Positions 1 through 9,676 of a DNA stretch of 36,331 bases are shown in pieces. This stretch comes from Bacteroidales bacterium (GTDB taxonomy: Bacteria; Bacteroidota; Bacteroidia; Bacteroidales; UBA10428), in NCBI GenBank assembly GCA_016928305.1, contig JAFGKY010000026.1, forward strand, positions 1-36,331, given 5' to 3'. Numbering within the stretch: position 1 is the first letter of the stretch; every line of letters starts with the position of its first letter. The notes beneath the pieces were generated by a model, which saw only the letters and a list, made by a program, of their open reading frames with translations, searched no databases and was not told the origin of the DNA. The position numbers and the translations under genes are program-made.

Positions 1-3000
1 ATAACCATTAAAACCACATTTTGAAAATTCAACTTTTTCTTCTTTATAGGCAAAGGCAGTCTGAGCAACAATTAACAGGTCTGGTTTTATCTGCCTGATG
101 AGTTTGGTGGCTTCAATACCATCCATTACGGGCATTTTCAAGTCCATTAAAACTAAATCAATAGAACTATTGATTTTAACATTTTCCAGCGCGTCAAGAC
201 CATCCTTTGCCCAGATTAACCTGGCATTTGTCTTTGCCAGAAAAAATTCAAGCAACAGATAATTGGATTCTTCATCTTCGACAATAAGTATTTGTTTGTC
301 ACTCAAATCAGGTATTTCATGTCTTCCCTGTTTGTTTTTTGTTTCAGGTTCTGCAATATATTCAATATCGTTACAGGGTATGGTAAAATAGAAAGTTGTA
401 CCCTGTCCCAAGATTGACTCGTACCAGATATTTCCTCCCATGGCTTTAACCAGGTTATAGCAAATAGCTAGTCCAAGGCCGACACCTCTGTACAATTTTG
501 TTATCGGGGTTTCAACCTTTAAGAAGCGCTCAAAAATTGAATTCCCAACCTCTTTTGGAATTCCTATACCACTATCTTGAACATAAAAAGTTATAAAACC
601 TTGATTTTGAAGAGTTACGCCTAATTTCACAAAACCTTTTTCGGTAAATTTTAATGCGTTACTAATTAAATTCGATAATACTTGCTTAAAACGAAAGGGG
701 TCGGCTGAACAAAATATATTTTCACCCAATGTGCCTGCCTCTAATATCAGTTCGATCCCTTTATGTCGGACCTGTAATTGGAACGATGTGAAAAGTTCCT
801 TCATAATTTCAATTACATCAACAGGCTTCTTTAGTATAATTAACTGATTGGCTTGTATTTGTGACATATCTAAAATATCATCTATCAGCATAAGAAGCTC
901 TTCACTACTTTTTATAATAATTGATGTAAACGTTGCCGCCTCTGCAGAGGTTGTACCCGGATTGGTCAGCAACGTTGAAAAGCCGACAATGGCATTCATG
1001 GGAGTACGTATCTCGTGGCTCATGTTTTGAAGAAAAGCTGTTTTAAGCCGGTCGCTCTCTTCAGCATGTTCTTTAGCAATTATAAGATCTTCCTCGGTTT
1101 TCTTTTTAGCAGTTATATCTTCAGCCAAGCCAACAAAGTGAAAAACATTGCCATCGTTATCAATTATAGGTGATATAGATATATTTACCCAATAATTTTT
1201 CCCGTCTTTGGTTTTATTAATCATTTCCCCATACCATATTTTATTTGATTTTATAGTATCCCACAAGTCTTTATAGAGAACTTCGGGCATTTTACCTGAC
1301 TTAAGAATATTTGGTTTTTTCCCAATAACCTCTTCCATTGAATATCCTGTCACATCTGTAAACTCAGGATTTATATACTCAATAATTCCTTCCGTGTCGG
1401 TAATTATAATCATAGCAGGGCTTTGTTCAACTGCATGGGAAAGTACTTTTAGTTCTTCTTCCGCCCGCTTGCGCTCAATGGCCATTGCGACCTGTGTAGA
1501 GACAAATTCCAGAATACTCTGATCAGTGGCGCTCAACCGAACGTCTTCCGTGTAGGTTTGAACTGCCATCACACCGATCGTTTTGCCTTGTTGAGATTTG
1601 AGTGGCACGCCTAACCAGTCTATCGGATGTGTACCTATTATTTCTAATTGACCGGATTGTGTGTGTTGTTCATATACTTGTTGTGTCAAGAAAAGCGTTT
1701 TGCCTGTACGAAGCACATAGTCGGTCAAACCATTGCTCAACTTATAGGGCGACGGAGTAATGTCTCTCTCGTCAATAAAGTATGGAAAATGAATCGTTTC
1801 GGTAGCGGCATTATATAATGCAATGTAGAAATTCCGGGCTGGCATCAGTTCAGCGATAATCTTATGAATCGACATAAAGAGTTCGTCTAAGCTGGGGGCG
1901 GTTTGGGTAGATTCGGAAATTCGGTAGATAGCGGTTTGTACTTTTTCAGCCCGCTTGCGCTCGGTGCGAGTGTGCAGGACGCCAATGCCAAACGCCAAAT
2001 CGCCGGCCAGTTCCTCCAGCAGTCTTATTTCGTCCAAGGTGAAGGAGTTGATTTCCGTGGAATAGATCAGGAGAACGCCGAATACGTTTTCGTCCTTAAG
2101 GGGCAGGGCTATTGTGGAACGATAGCCTCGCTGCAAGGCGCTTTCCCGCCATGGAGCCATTCGCGGGTCAGTCGTGAAATCCTCAATATAGACTGTTTTA
2201 CCGCTCCTGATAGCAGTTCCCCCGGGACCTTGTGCGCGTTCCGCATCGTCCGCCCAACTGAGTTTGGCGCTGATTACATACCCATCATCGAATCCGGCCC
2301 AGGCGACAGGACGCACGGTTTTGGCATCATCGTGTTCGGCATATCCCACCCAGGCCATGCGATAGCCAGCGTCGTCGCATATGATGCGGCAGATTTCATT
2401 GAGTAAGGTCTGCTCATCTTCTGCCCGCAGGAGAGTCTGGTTACAGTTGCTGATAGCGTGCAGTTCCCGATTTAGAGAGCGCAGCGACTCCTCTGCCTGC
2501 TTACGTTCATCAATTTCCTCTTTCAGCCGGGTATTGGATTGTATCAATTCGGCCGTACGCTCCTTCACTCGCTGTTCAAGCTCGGTACGGGCCAATTGGA
2601 GTTCTTCATTCTGTAAAGATATTTCTTCCTGGTTTTTTTCAAGGGTGGAGTTAGCTTCTTCGAGTTGCAGGGTACGTTCTCTTACCATTTTGGTAAGCAC
2701 TATCTTTTGCATTCTTAGTCGGCGAGTGCGGTAATTGAAATAACTAATTACAGAATATAGTATCACAAATATTGCTAATATTCTGAACCACCAGGTTTGC
2801 CACCAGGGTGGCAGGATTATTATTTTAACTGACGTTCCTTTCTCGTTCCAGATACCATCATTGTTTGATGCTTTTACCCGAAAAGTATATTCACCCGGAT
2901 CAAGATTTGTATAGGTTGCCTCTCTTTTATTACCTACATAATTCCAGTTTTTCTCAAAACCTTCCATTCTATATGCATACTGATTTTTTTCACTGAAAAT

Positions 3001-5214
3001 ATAATTCAATGCAATAAAACTGAAGGTTAGAACGGATTGGTTATGCTTTAATAGTAATTCCTGTGTTTGCGAAATATGTTTTTTAAGAGGGGAATTCTTT
3101 GCCCCTATGATCACCGGTTTATTAAATAATAAGAAGTCTGTAATATGCACCGGCGGGATATAAGGGTTATCCTTTATGCTATCGGGATGAAAAACATTGA
3201 AACCGCTAATGCCCCCAAAATACATTTCTCCGCTTTTGCTCTTATAAAAGGCCCATTTATTAAAAACTTTGTCTTGTAACCCATCCTGGTCTGAATAATT
3301 CCTGCATGAAAGTTCTGTTTTTTCTTTCGTTGTAACAATTGTTGCCTTCGAAATGCCGTTATGGGTACTTATCCACAGGTTATGGTGGTTGTCTTCCAAA
3401 ATCCCGACAATTGTGTTATCGGGCAAACCCTGGGCTGTTGAATAATGCGTAAACGTATTATTGTCCCTGTTAAAAAGACTTAATCCGGATGAACCGACCC
3501 ATAAACGTTTTTCACTATCTTCAAATACTACATTAATCCCATCGCTGCTAATGCTTGTGCTGTCTTTCTCATGATGGGTAAAACGTTCACATTTCCCGGT
3601 TTTCCGGTTTAACCTTATCAATCCGGTACCTAAGGTGGCAAACCAAACATCGCCCTGGTAATCGGATATAATGTCAACAATAGCACTGCCAGCTTTTATT
3701 TCCCTGGTTATATCTTTAAGTGAAAACATGGGTTTAAACCGTTCCGTTTTAGGGTCGAATAAATAGGCCCCGGTTTCGAAATTTCCCACCCAAATTTCTC
3801 CGGCGCTATTCCTGTAAATCCTGAAAATTGAATTGCTCTTCGGGTCAGTTTCGTCAACATAAGGATATTTCTTTTTTAATATTAGTTGGCTACCGTTTAT
3901 TTGAAAATAATTAAGCCCGCCTTGCCACATTCCAACCCATAAACCTCCTTTATTATCAGTTTCGACTGCCAGCACTTTGTTGTTGGTTAATGTTTGGTGA
4001 TTGTTAATATCGCTCAGATGCCTGACAAATTTTTTTTCTTTGGGGTTAAACCAGGTAATCCCTCTTCCATCGGTCGCAATCCATATGTTTCCGTTCAAAT
4101 CTTCAGCAAAACTGGTAACTGCATTAAACAAGTACCCGGTTTGTTTATCTTGTTTATATTGTGTAAACTTATTAAAGCGTTTATCATATATACTTACACC
4201 TCCAGCCCAGCATCCAATCCATATCATCCCATCATGCCCGATATATATCTTTTTAATCGAAGTGCTTAATATTGATCCTTCTGTATCGGTTGCCGTATAA
4301 TGCTCAAATAATTTAGTTACAGGGTCGAATATGTTTAAACCCCCGCCATTGGTGCCAATGAAAATTTTCCCTTCCCTATTTTGTGCCAATGATTGAACAA
4401 AATTATTGCTTAATGAATTGTTATTACCAGGTTCCTTTTGATAATTGGTGATAGTTTTTGTACGCTGGTTTATCATAGACAGCCCTGTTGAATAAGCCCC
4501 TGTCCAAATATTTTCCTGCTTGTCAATAATTAAACTGTAAACCGCGTTTTCTTTCAATTTGAATATCGGGTGTTGGGTATGAAAGCGGTCAGTTTCTTTT
4601 GTTACAGGGTTATATTTAATTATTCCACCATTTACCTTATCTTCTGATATAAACCAAAGTATCCCGTTTTTATCCTGGTGTATTTCGCTAAAATTTACTA
4701 AAATATCCTTGCCATAAGTATCTGTAAAGCATTGATGAAAGATCCTTTTTTCTGTATCAAACCAATACACGCCGTTACTGGTGCTAACCCAAAGTTTGTT
4801 GTCGTTATCTTCAAATAAAAAAGTTACAATGTTTTCGATTTTCTTATTCTGATCATCTTTATAAGTTATTCGTTCAAAATTGTCTTTTTCCCGGTTATAT
4901 CTGCATAAACCGATTGATGCTACCCAGAGATTGTTTTTTTTATCTTCATAAATATTAATAACTATATTATCGGACAAGGAAGTTGTATCATTCTGATTAT
5001 GCTTATAAACAGTGAAAGCCACACCATCATATTTATTTAGGCCATCTACTGTGCCAATCCACATATACCCTTCATGGTCCTGGTAAAAACACAAAACATC
5101 TCCATGAGATAAACCCATGCCCGGGGTCAGGTTTTTAAAGGACATCGTCTCATCCTGGGCAATGGCACTGAAGAAAGTAATTAATGATGTAACGAACAAA
5201 AGCGCTGTTTTCAT
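1..5214 (-). CDS. Hybrid sensor histidine kinase (propeller/Y_Y_Y/GAF/PAS/HisKA/REC), 3' end off window
   Basis: The minus strand is open from an ATG at 5214 to the left edge (1738 codons), so the C-terminus is missing. A signal peptide (MKTALLFVTSLITFFSAIAQ) leads into many WxG-type propeller repeats (about residues 25-690). A Y_Y_Y domain (about 720-790), one membrane helix (about 800-825) and a coiled coil (830-910) follow. Inside the cell come two GAF domains (about 920-1075 and 1085-1235), a PAS/PAC domain (1245-1365), HisKA with SHEIRTP (phospho-acceptor His1400), and a HATPase with N-, G1- and G2-boxes (1505-1610). A receiver domain follows, with phospho-acceptor Asp1691 in LVLMDLKMPVMDG. 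It probably senses a periplasmic ligand and phosphorylates its own receiver. Whether an AraC-type output domain follows cannot be seen. The GAF region is richer in GC than the rest. Family and topology are clear; the ligand is unknown. Confidence 0.93.
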   Translation of the reverse strand, partial: MKTALLFVTSLITFFSAIAQDETMSFKNLTPGMGLSHGDVLCFYQDHEGYMWIGTVDGLNKYDGVAFTVYKHNQNDTTSLSDNIVINIYEDKKNNLWVASIGLCRYNREKDNFERITYKDDQNKKIENIVTFLFEDNDNKLWVSTSNGVYWFDTEKRIFHQCFTDTYGKDILVNFSEIHQDKNGILWFISEDKVNGGIIKYNPVTKETDRFHTQHPIFKLKENAVYSLIIDKQENIWTGAYSTGLSMINQRTKTITNYQKEPGNNNSLSNNFVQSLAQNREGKIFIGTNGGGLNIFDPVTKLFEHYTATDTEGSILSTSIKKIYIGHDGMIWIGCWAGGVSIYDKRFNKFTQYKQDKQTGYLFNAVTSFAEDLNGNIWIATDGRGITWFNPKEKKFVRHLSDINNHQTLTNNKVLAVETDNKGGLWVGMWQGGLNYFQINGSQLILKKKYPYVDETDPKSNSIFRIYRNSAGEIWVGNFETGAYLFDPKTERFKPMFSLKDITREIKAGSAIVDIISDYQGDVWFATLGTGLIRLNRKTGKCERFTHHEKDSTSISSDGINVVFEDSEKRLWVGSSGLSLFNRDNNTFTHYSTAQGLPDNTIVGILEDNHHNLWISTHNGISKATIVTTKEKTELSCRNYSDQDGLQDKVFNKWAFYKSKSGEMYFGGISGFNVFHPDSIKDNPYIPPVHITDFLLFNKPVIIGAKNSPLKKHISQTQELLLKHNQSVLTFSFIALNYIFSEKNQYAYRMEGFEKNWNYVGNKREATYTNLDPGEYTFRVKASNNDGIWNEKGTSVKIIILPPWWQTWWFRILAIFVILYSVISYFNYRTRRLRMQKIVLTKMVRERTLQLEEANSTLEKNQEEISLQNEELQLARTELEQRVKERTAELIQSNTRLKEEIDERKQAEESLRSLNRELHAISNCNQTLLRAEDEQTLLNEICRIICDDAGYRMAWVGYAEHDDAKTVRPVAWAGFDDGYVISAKLSWADDAERAQGPGGTAIRSGKTVYIEDFTTDPRMAPWRESALQRGYRSTIALPLKDENVFGVLLIYSTEINSFTLDEIRLLEELAGDLAFGIGVLHTRTERKRAEKVQTAIYRISESTQTAPSLDELFMSIHKIIAELMPARNFYIALYNAATETIHFPYFIDERDITPSPYKLSNGLTDYVLRTGKTLFLTQQVYEQHTQSGQLEIIGTHPIDWLGVPLKSQQGKTIGVMAVQTYTEDVRLSATDQSILEFVSTQVAMAIERKRAEEELKVLSHAVEQSPAMIIITDTEGIIEYINPEFTDVTGYSMEEVIGKKPNILKSGKMPEVLYKDLWDTIKSNKIWYGEMINKTKDGKNYWVNISISPIIDNDGNVFHFVGLAEDITAKKKTEEDLIIAKEHAEESDRLKTAFLQNMSHEIRTPMNAIVGFSTLLTNPGTTSAEAATFTSIIIKSSEELLMLIDDILDMSQIQANQLIILKKPVDVIEIMKELFTSFQLQVRHKGIELILEAGTLGENIFCSADPFRFKQVLSNLISNALKFTEKGFVKLGVTLQNQGFITFYVQDSGIGIPKEVGNSIFERFLKVETPITKLYRGVGLGLAICYNLVKAMGGNIWYESILGQGTTFYFTIPCNDIEYIAEPETKNKQGRHEIPDLSDKQILIVEDEESNYLLLEFFLAKTNARLIWAKDGLDALENVKINSSIDLVLMDLKMPVMDGIEATKLIRQIKPDLLIVAQTAFAYKEEKVEFSKCGFNGY

Positions 5215-5589
5215 TGCTTAATAAATATCCGGGCAGCCAGCTATATATACTATATGCGATAAAATTAATAGTTCTAATGTCAGTCAATCCAGAAATCTAA
5301 TAAATTTACGAAATCTTCGTAATATTTCGAATGTATTTTAAAATAAGTAAAAATAAGAAACACATGGTTATTTGCAGTTCTCAATAAACTGTATGTATTA
5401 CGGTAGTGTTAAAAAACCGTCAATAAATATCATATTTACAGACGGTTACTAAATCTAAAGGCGGAGAGGGGGGGATTACTCGCTTCGCTCATGATCCCCT
5501 GTCAGGGGTCGCGAAAATCATAAAAAGTGCAGGCTTCGCCTTACCATTTTTATTTTTCCGAAACAACGCAAATAAATCTGCCTGTTTCT
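5215..5589. other. Intergenic region with tRNA 3'-end-like repeat
   Basis: This AT-rich stretch lies upstream of the sensor kinase and should hold its promoter; I see no convincing box. At 5461-5477 there is an exact 17-bp copy of the tRNA-Ser 3' end (also at 5631-5647). After it the T-loop sequence is replaced by a short segment rich in CGCTTCGC, which is closed again by ATCCCC at 5492-5498. An imperfect inverted repeat links 5519-5532 with 5614-5627. The 62-residue open frame at 5518-5706 is an accident of the tRNA and is not called. Confidence 0.6.
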
Positions 5590-5617
5590 CCAAAATAAAA
5601 ATGCCCCTTTGGGGGCA
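5590..5617 (-). terminator. Rho-independent terminator of tRNA-Ser
   Basis: Read on the minus strand just after the tRNA, a GCCCC/GGGGC stem with a short CAAA-type loop is followed by ATTTTTATTTT. This is a standard intrinsic terminator placed about 15 bp after the mature 3' end. Confidence 0.8.
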
Positions 5618-5630
5618 CTCTTTATGATTT

Positions 5631-5720
<90 letters not shown>

Positions 5721-5760
5721 GGGATGATTTGTTGAAAATACAAAGTACACTATGTTAAGA

Positions 5761-5886
5761 ACCAGTTGCCCAATACGACAGTTTAGTCCCGACCTCGTCG
5801 GGAGTTTCAGCCCTGCCTGACGGCAGGCAGGCATCTCTCCCTGCCTTCATTGTATTACGGCAGGCACAGCAGGATGATTTGTTGAG
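5761..5886 (-). pseudogene. tRNA-Ser relic with palindromes replacing its arms
   Basis: This segment repeats the tRNA-Ser gene in pieces. ACCAGTTGCCC.ATACGACAG matches the variable and anticodon arms with one change. Then come GTTTCAGCC (D region), TCTCTCC (acceptor) and the shared flank GGATGATTTGTTGA. Between these islands the expected tRNA bases are missing. In their place are TCCCGACCTCGTCGGGA where the anticodon loop should be, a CTGCCTGACGGCAGGCAG-type palindrome where the D arm should be, and another CTGCC/GGCAG repeat before the flank. It cannot fold as a tRNA. It is probably a decayed tandem duplicate of the neighbouring functional gene. Confidence 0.7.
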
Positions 5887-6467
5887 TCTGTTATGATACT
5901 ATTCCTCAGGCCCGACAAAAGTATAAAATCGTTCAACAAACACAAAATTATGGATTTAAAATGTGAGATGCCAGTATGAGGAGAAAGTAGTTAGTAGTTA
6001 GTAATGCGAATTATGAGTTAAACTTGTATAGTTTGCCCGGAGGGCATAAGGTTTTGTAGAAGGAATAAGAATAGCAGAAAACTACCCCGGAGGGGTTAAA
6101 GTATTGTTAATTCAATAAATTTCATATTTAATTATTGTTTATCCCCTCCGGGGAATCGATAAATCGCTTAATGCTTTCATATCGAATCTATTGATATATG
6201 TAACATCCATAAAATGTTAAATTTTTCAACCCTTAATCGCATTAGTAGTTAGTAGGTTGAAGAAAGTCCTTTGTATCGGGTAATTATCAGGTGCTGCAGT
6301 TTTGAGAATCGGATTCTGTTGAGGTCAGTCGCTTGGCTTTACCGGGTGACTAAAGAAAAAGCATAACAAAGATCCATACGTTGCCAGGACTTGTGGACTC
6401 TGGCAGGTCTTCCTTTCTTGTCACTTTTACCCGCCATAGCCTTGGCGAAGGTGGGTGTCACTTGTCA
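5887..6467. other. Gene-free region with GC-rich palindromes
   Basis: I see no gene here. Short GC-rich palindromes lie in AT-rich DNA: GCCCGGAGGGC at 6035-6045, CCCCGGAGGGG at 6085-6095 and CCCCTCCGGGG at 6143-6153. The last two flank a short AT-rich core like the ends of a foldback repeat. AGTAGTTAGTAG motifs occur at about 5988 and 6243. The segment 6329-6360 matches 9117-9148 at 26 of 32 positions. A TGCCAG/CTGGCA hairpin near 6381-6404 resembles, more loosely, the REPs near the CRISPR locus. Confidence 0.55.
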
Positions 6468-8003
6468 CTAGAAAGGAATATCATCTGAATAGTCAGCATT
6501 TTTTGAAAGATCGTCTTTATCGAAACCAAAGCCACCTTTGTTTTCATTCATCCGTGATCCTTTTGTAATGGCCAGTGCCTGGACTGGATCGTCAACCAGC
6601 GGTTCGATCAGGCTTTCTTCAAAATCGGTGAACTTGGCAAGTTCTTTAATGAATTTAAGCTGTATATCACCAATGGGACCATTACGGTGTTTAGCCAGAA
6701 TGATCTCAGCGATCCCGCGCAGGGAATTTCCGTTTTCATCCTCGGTAAATCCATAGAGTTCAGGCCGGTGGATAAAGAGTACCATATCGGCATCCTGTTC
6801 GATGGCACCGGATTCCCTGAGGTCAGATAACTGCGGGCGTTTGTTTCCCGCGCGTATCTCAACGGCCCGATTCAGCTGCGAAAGCGCAATCACCGGCACA
6901 TCAAGCTCTTTGGCAATACTCTTTAACGCCCGCGAAATAGTGCTGACCTCCTGTTCCCTGCTGCCTTTTGCATCAGACGTTCCGGTCATCAGCTGAAGGT
7001 AGTCAATGATAATAATTTCCACGTTGTATTGCCGCTTCAGCCTGCGGCATTTAGCCCTGAGTTCAAAGATGGATATGGCAGGTGTATCGTCAATGTATAT
7101 GGGGGCTTCAACAAGTCTTTTGATCTTGTAATCGAGTTGTTCCCATTCAAAATCAGCCAGCTTGCCATTCCGGATCCGGTGGGAAGGCAATTCGGTCTCG
7201 GCAACGATCAACCGGTTAACCAGTTGAAGCGAAGCCATCTCAAGCGAGAAAACCGCTACCGAACGGTTATGTTCAACAGCCATATTACGGGCCATGGAAA
7301 GTACAAATGCGGTTTTGCCCATGGAAGGCCGTGCAGCCACGATCACCAGGTCGGATTTCTGCCAGCCGTTTGTCAGCCTGTCCAGTCGTGTATAACCCGA
7401 TGGTATACCAATAAGACTGTCTGCACGCTTGCTGGCCTCTTCAATCTGGGTGATCGCTTCCTTTATCAGTACATTGATCTTCTGCGATTCTTTTTTAATA
7501 TTGCCCTGGGCGATATTGAACAACTCAGCTTCAGAAAAATCAAGCAGATCGTTGACATCAATGCTGTCATCAAAAGCCCGGTTCTGTATTTCCGACGAAA
7601 CTCTTATCAGTTCCCGCTGAATGTGTTTCTGTGCAACAATGCGTGCGTGAAATTCAAGATGGGCAGCAGATGCAACACGACTTGTAAGCTGGGTGATATA
7701 AAGAGGTCCGCCTACCTCCTCCAGCACCTTGTTCTTCTTTAATTCCTCAGTGACCGTTAATATATCAATGGCCTTACTGTTTGAAGAAAGGTCGATGATA
7801 GCCTGAAATATTTTCTGATGTTCCTCTTTATAAAAGCTTTCAGGCGAAAGGATATCAATTACTTCCAGGATAGCATCCTTTTCGAGCATGATAGCGCCCA
7901 GCACCGCTTCTTCGAGGTCGATCGCCTGAGGGGGCACCTTGCCTAATTCAATGTTAAGCGAACTTATCCTCGCCGGATTCTGGGTATTGCCTTTCTGAGC
8001 CAT
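6468..8003 (-). CDS. dnaB: Replicative DNA helicase DnaB
   Basis: This 511-residue protein has the usual length and order for DnaB. An N-terminal DnaB domain (about 22-125, PQAIDLEEAVLGAIM) precedes the linker and a RecA-like C-terminal domain (about 190-460). Walker A is ARPSMGKTAF (224-233). The Walker B/H2 region is IIIIDYLQLM, and the DNA-binding and H3/H4 signatures include LSQLNRAVE and SDLRESGAIEQDAD. The hexamer unwinds duplex DNA ahead of the replisome on the lagging-strand template. There is no intein. The start ATG at 8003 gives MAQKGNTQNP; a TAACTTTG box on the minus strand (8042-8049) lies about 40 bp upstream and may be the -7 element. It is divergent from ispE and monocistronic. 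Confidence 0.97.
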   Translation of the reverse strand: MAQKGNTQNPARISSLNIELGKVPPQAIDLEEAVLGAIMLEKDAILEVIDILSPESFYKEEHQKIFQAIIDLSSNSKAIDILTVTEELKKNKVLEEVGGPLYITQLTSRVASAAHLEFHARIVAQKHIQRELIRVSSEIQNRAFDDSIDVNDLLDFSEAELFNIAQGNIKKESQKINVLIKEAITQIEEASKRADSLIGIPSGYTRLDRLTNGWQKSDLVIVAARPSMGKTAFVLSMARNMAVEHNRSVAVFSLEMASLQLVNRLIVAETELPSHRIRNGKLADFEWEQLDYKIKRLVEAPIYIDDTPAISIFELRAKCRRLKRQYNVEIIIIDYLQLMTGTSDAKGSREQEVSTISRALKSIAKELDVPVIALSQLNRAVEIRAGNKRPQLSDLRESGAIEQDADMVLFIHRPELYGFTEDENGNSLRGIAEIILAKHRNGPIGDIQLKFIKELAKFTDFEESLIEPLVDDPVQALAITKGSRMNENKGGFGFDKDDLSKNADYSDDIPF

Positions 8004-8110
8004 AATGCCTGTGGTTTAGTCAGATTTATTTATTTCGTCATCAAAGTTAGGAAATACACTTGCTCTATTGACTTTTTATGGGTGTTGTTTATAAACAGAT
8101 TATTCAACAA

Positions 8111-8139
8111 TACAAATTTTTAATGTTGAAAAATTTGTA
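8111..8139. promoter_or_regulatory. Inverted repeat between divergent dnaB and ispE
   Basis: An 11-bp perfect inverted repeat TACAAATTTTT/AAAAATTTGTA is separated by 7 nt (AATGTTG). It lies between two divergent promoters, so an operator is as likely as a terminator. Confidence 0.45.
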
Positions 8140-8157
8140 CAAAAAAAATGTATGGAT

Positions 8158-8169
8158 GTAACATGTTAC
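8158..8169. promoter_or_regulatory. Perfect 12-bp palindrome upstream of ispE
   Basis: GTAACATGTTAC is a perfect palindrome 62 bp upstream of the ispE start. Its form and place fit a dimeric regulator site. No regulator can be named. Confidence 0.35.
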
Positions 8170-8231
8170 GTCTCTACTAAAAATATTCCAATGCAATATG
8201 TAAATTTATACCGCATATTTGCTGCCCGATT

Positions 8232-9077
8232 ATGTTATTATTTCCCAATGCCAAAATAAACCTGGGACTGTCCATTACCGGAAAACGGTCCGATGGTTTT
8301 CATAACCTGCAAACGGTTTTTTATCCGATAGGGCTATGCGATTTGCTTGAATTTGTCGCAGATCCCGAACTGCAAAAAGGACAGATGAAGATAACCGTTA
8401 CGGGTATCTGCATTGGGGATGATCCTGCGGACAACCTGTGCGTAAAAGCTTATAACCTGATGCATAAGGATTTCAATTTGCCCGGATTATCGGTTCACCT
8501 GCATAAGATAATTCCCATCGGTGCCGGACTGGGAGGGGGTTCCTCCGATGCTGCCTTCATGCTCAGGGGGCTAAATGAACATTTCAACCTGTCCGTCCCA
8601 ATTGATCAATTACAGGAATACGCATCAACCCTGGGCAGCGATTGTGCTTTTTTCATCCGCAACCAGCCTGTTGCAGCTTTTGAGAGAGGTGACCGGTTCA
8701 GAAATATGCAGCTCGCGCTGGATGACTATTTCATAATGCTTGTCCATCCCCACATCGCGATCAGCACCTCCGAAGCCTATTCGAAGGTAATACCGGCCAT
8801 CCCGGAAAAAAATCCGGAAAGTATCGTTCAATTGCCGGTTAAGGAATGGAAAGAGGAACTGAAGAATGATTTTGAAAAAAGTATTTTCAGCATGCATCCG
8901 GAAATCGGGACTATTAAAGAAAGGCTCTATGCAATGGGTGCACTTTATGCCTCCATGTCGGGAAGCGGTTCATCGGTTTATGGAATTTTCAAGGAAATGC
9001 CCGTTGTACCGGAAGCGTTTAATGGATATTTTAGCTGGCGGGGGAGATTGAATGCGGTAATGGAAGGCAATAAATAA
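8232..9077 (+). CDS. ispE: 4-diphosphocytidyl-2-C-methyl-D-erythritol kinase
   Basis: IspE phosphorylates CDP-methylerythritol with ATP in the MEP route to isoprenoids, in the cytosol. The 281-residue length is normal. The N-terminal FPNAKINLGL carries the catalytic Lys8. The GHMP glycine-rich loop PIGAGLGGGSSDAA lies at 95-108, LGSDCAFF carries the catalytic Asp137, and the C-terminal SMSGSGSSVYG is the third GHMP motif. The ATG at 8232 is the only start that keeps the N-terminal strand. It stands alone, divergent from dnaB and convergent with the biotin-carrier gene. A short ATAACC/GGTTAT repeat just after the stop is a weak terminator candidate. Confidence 0.96.
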   Translation: MLLFPNAKINLGLSITGKRSDGFHNLQTVFYPIGLCDLLEFVADPELQKGQMKITVTGICIGDDPADNLCVKAYNLMHKDFNLPGLSVHLHKIIPIGAGLGGGSSDAAFMLRGLNEHFNLSVPIDQLQEYASTLGSDCAFFIRNQPVAAFERGDRFRNMQLALDDYFIMLVHPHIAISTSEAYSKVIPAIPEKNPESIVQLPVKEWKEELKNDFEKSIFSMHPEIGTIKERLYAMGALYASMSGSGSSVYGIFKEMPVVPEAFNGYFSWRGRLNAVMEGNK

Positions 9078-9304
9078 CCGGTATTTGGTTATCGGGGAGG
9101 ATATTTCTTAAAACAATCGCTTGGCCCTGCCGGGTGAATGAAGACAAATCAAAAATCTGATTTCTTATCAACATTATTTTTAAAGGTCCAAGCGGACGCT
9201 TGAACCAGTATTGCGTGACTGATGTTATCAGAATCCTATTCCCAAAACTCTCTACCCAACTGAATACTTCTTACCGATTACCAAATACCTTTTTCACTTC
9301 ATCC

Positions 9305-9664
9305 CTACTCAAACTCAATCATCACAACACCTTTCGGGATCTTTTCACCTTCCCGGACATGCACGGATTTAATCATGCCTTCTATGGGAGAATAAATAAT
9401 ATTCTGCATTTTCATGGCTTCGAGAACCATCAGTTTGCTTTGAGTACCGACGGCATCTCCCGGCTTCACGAAAACGCTGCAAACCGTTCCCGGGATAAAG
9501 CTGATAAGGTGTTTCTCATTAGTCTTCTGCCATTTCCGTTTATTCTCAAATTTCTTAGTTAAACGGGTATGATACATTTCACCCCGGATATTCAGGATCT
9601 TCAGCTCCGGCCCCAGCTGCTCCTTCAGGCCTGCCTTGTTTTTATTATCGTCTTTCACGGTCAC
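9305..9664 (-). CDS. Biotin carboxyl carrier protein of an acyl-CoA carboxylase/decarboxylase
   Basis: This is a 119-residue protein whose last 70 residues form a biotinyl domain. VLEAMKMQN holds the biotinylation site Lys85, preceded by SFIPGTVCSVFVKPGDAV and followed by SPIEGMIKSVHVREGE. The basic N-terminal half is likely a docking segment. It follows the carboxyltransferase gene by 12 bp and is surely co-transcribed with it. The reading frame lacks an ATG and starts with GTG at 9664 (or GTG at 9658). It carries carboxyl-biotin between active sites. No biotin carboxylase gene is next to it, so it must work with a distant one or with a decarboxylase complex. Confidence 0.9.
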   Translation of the reverse strand: MTVKDDNKNKAGLKEQLGPELKILNIRGEMYHTRLTKKFENKRKWQKTNEKHLISFIPGTVCSVFVKPGDAVGTQSKLMVLEAMKMQNIIYSPIEGMIKSVHVREGEKIPKGVVMIEFE

Positions 9665-9676
9665 GGGCTTTGAAGA

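Noticed and set aside
1903..2406. 167-codon plus-strand frame
   Set aside because: It lies antisense to the GAF domain of the sensor kinase, whose frame is continuous and has domain motifs throughout.
7029..7742. 237-codon plus-strand frame
   Set aside because: It is antisense to dnaB and has no recognisable domain.
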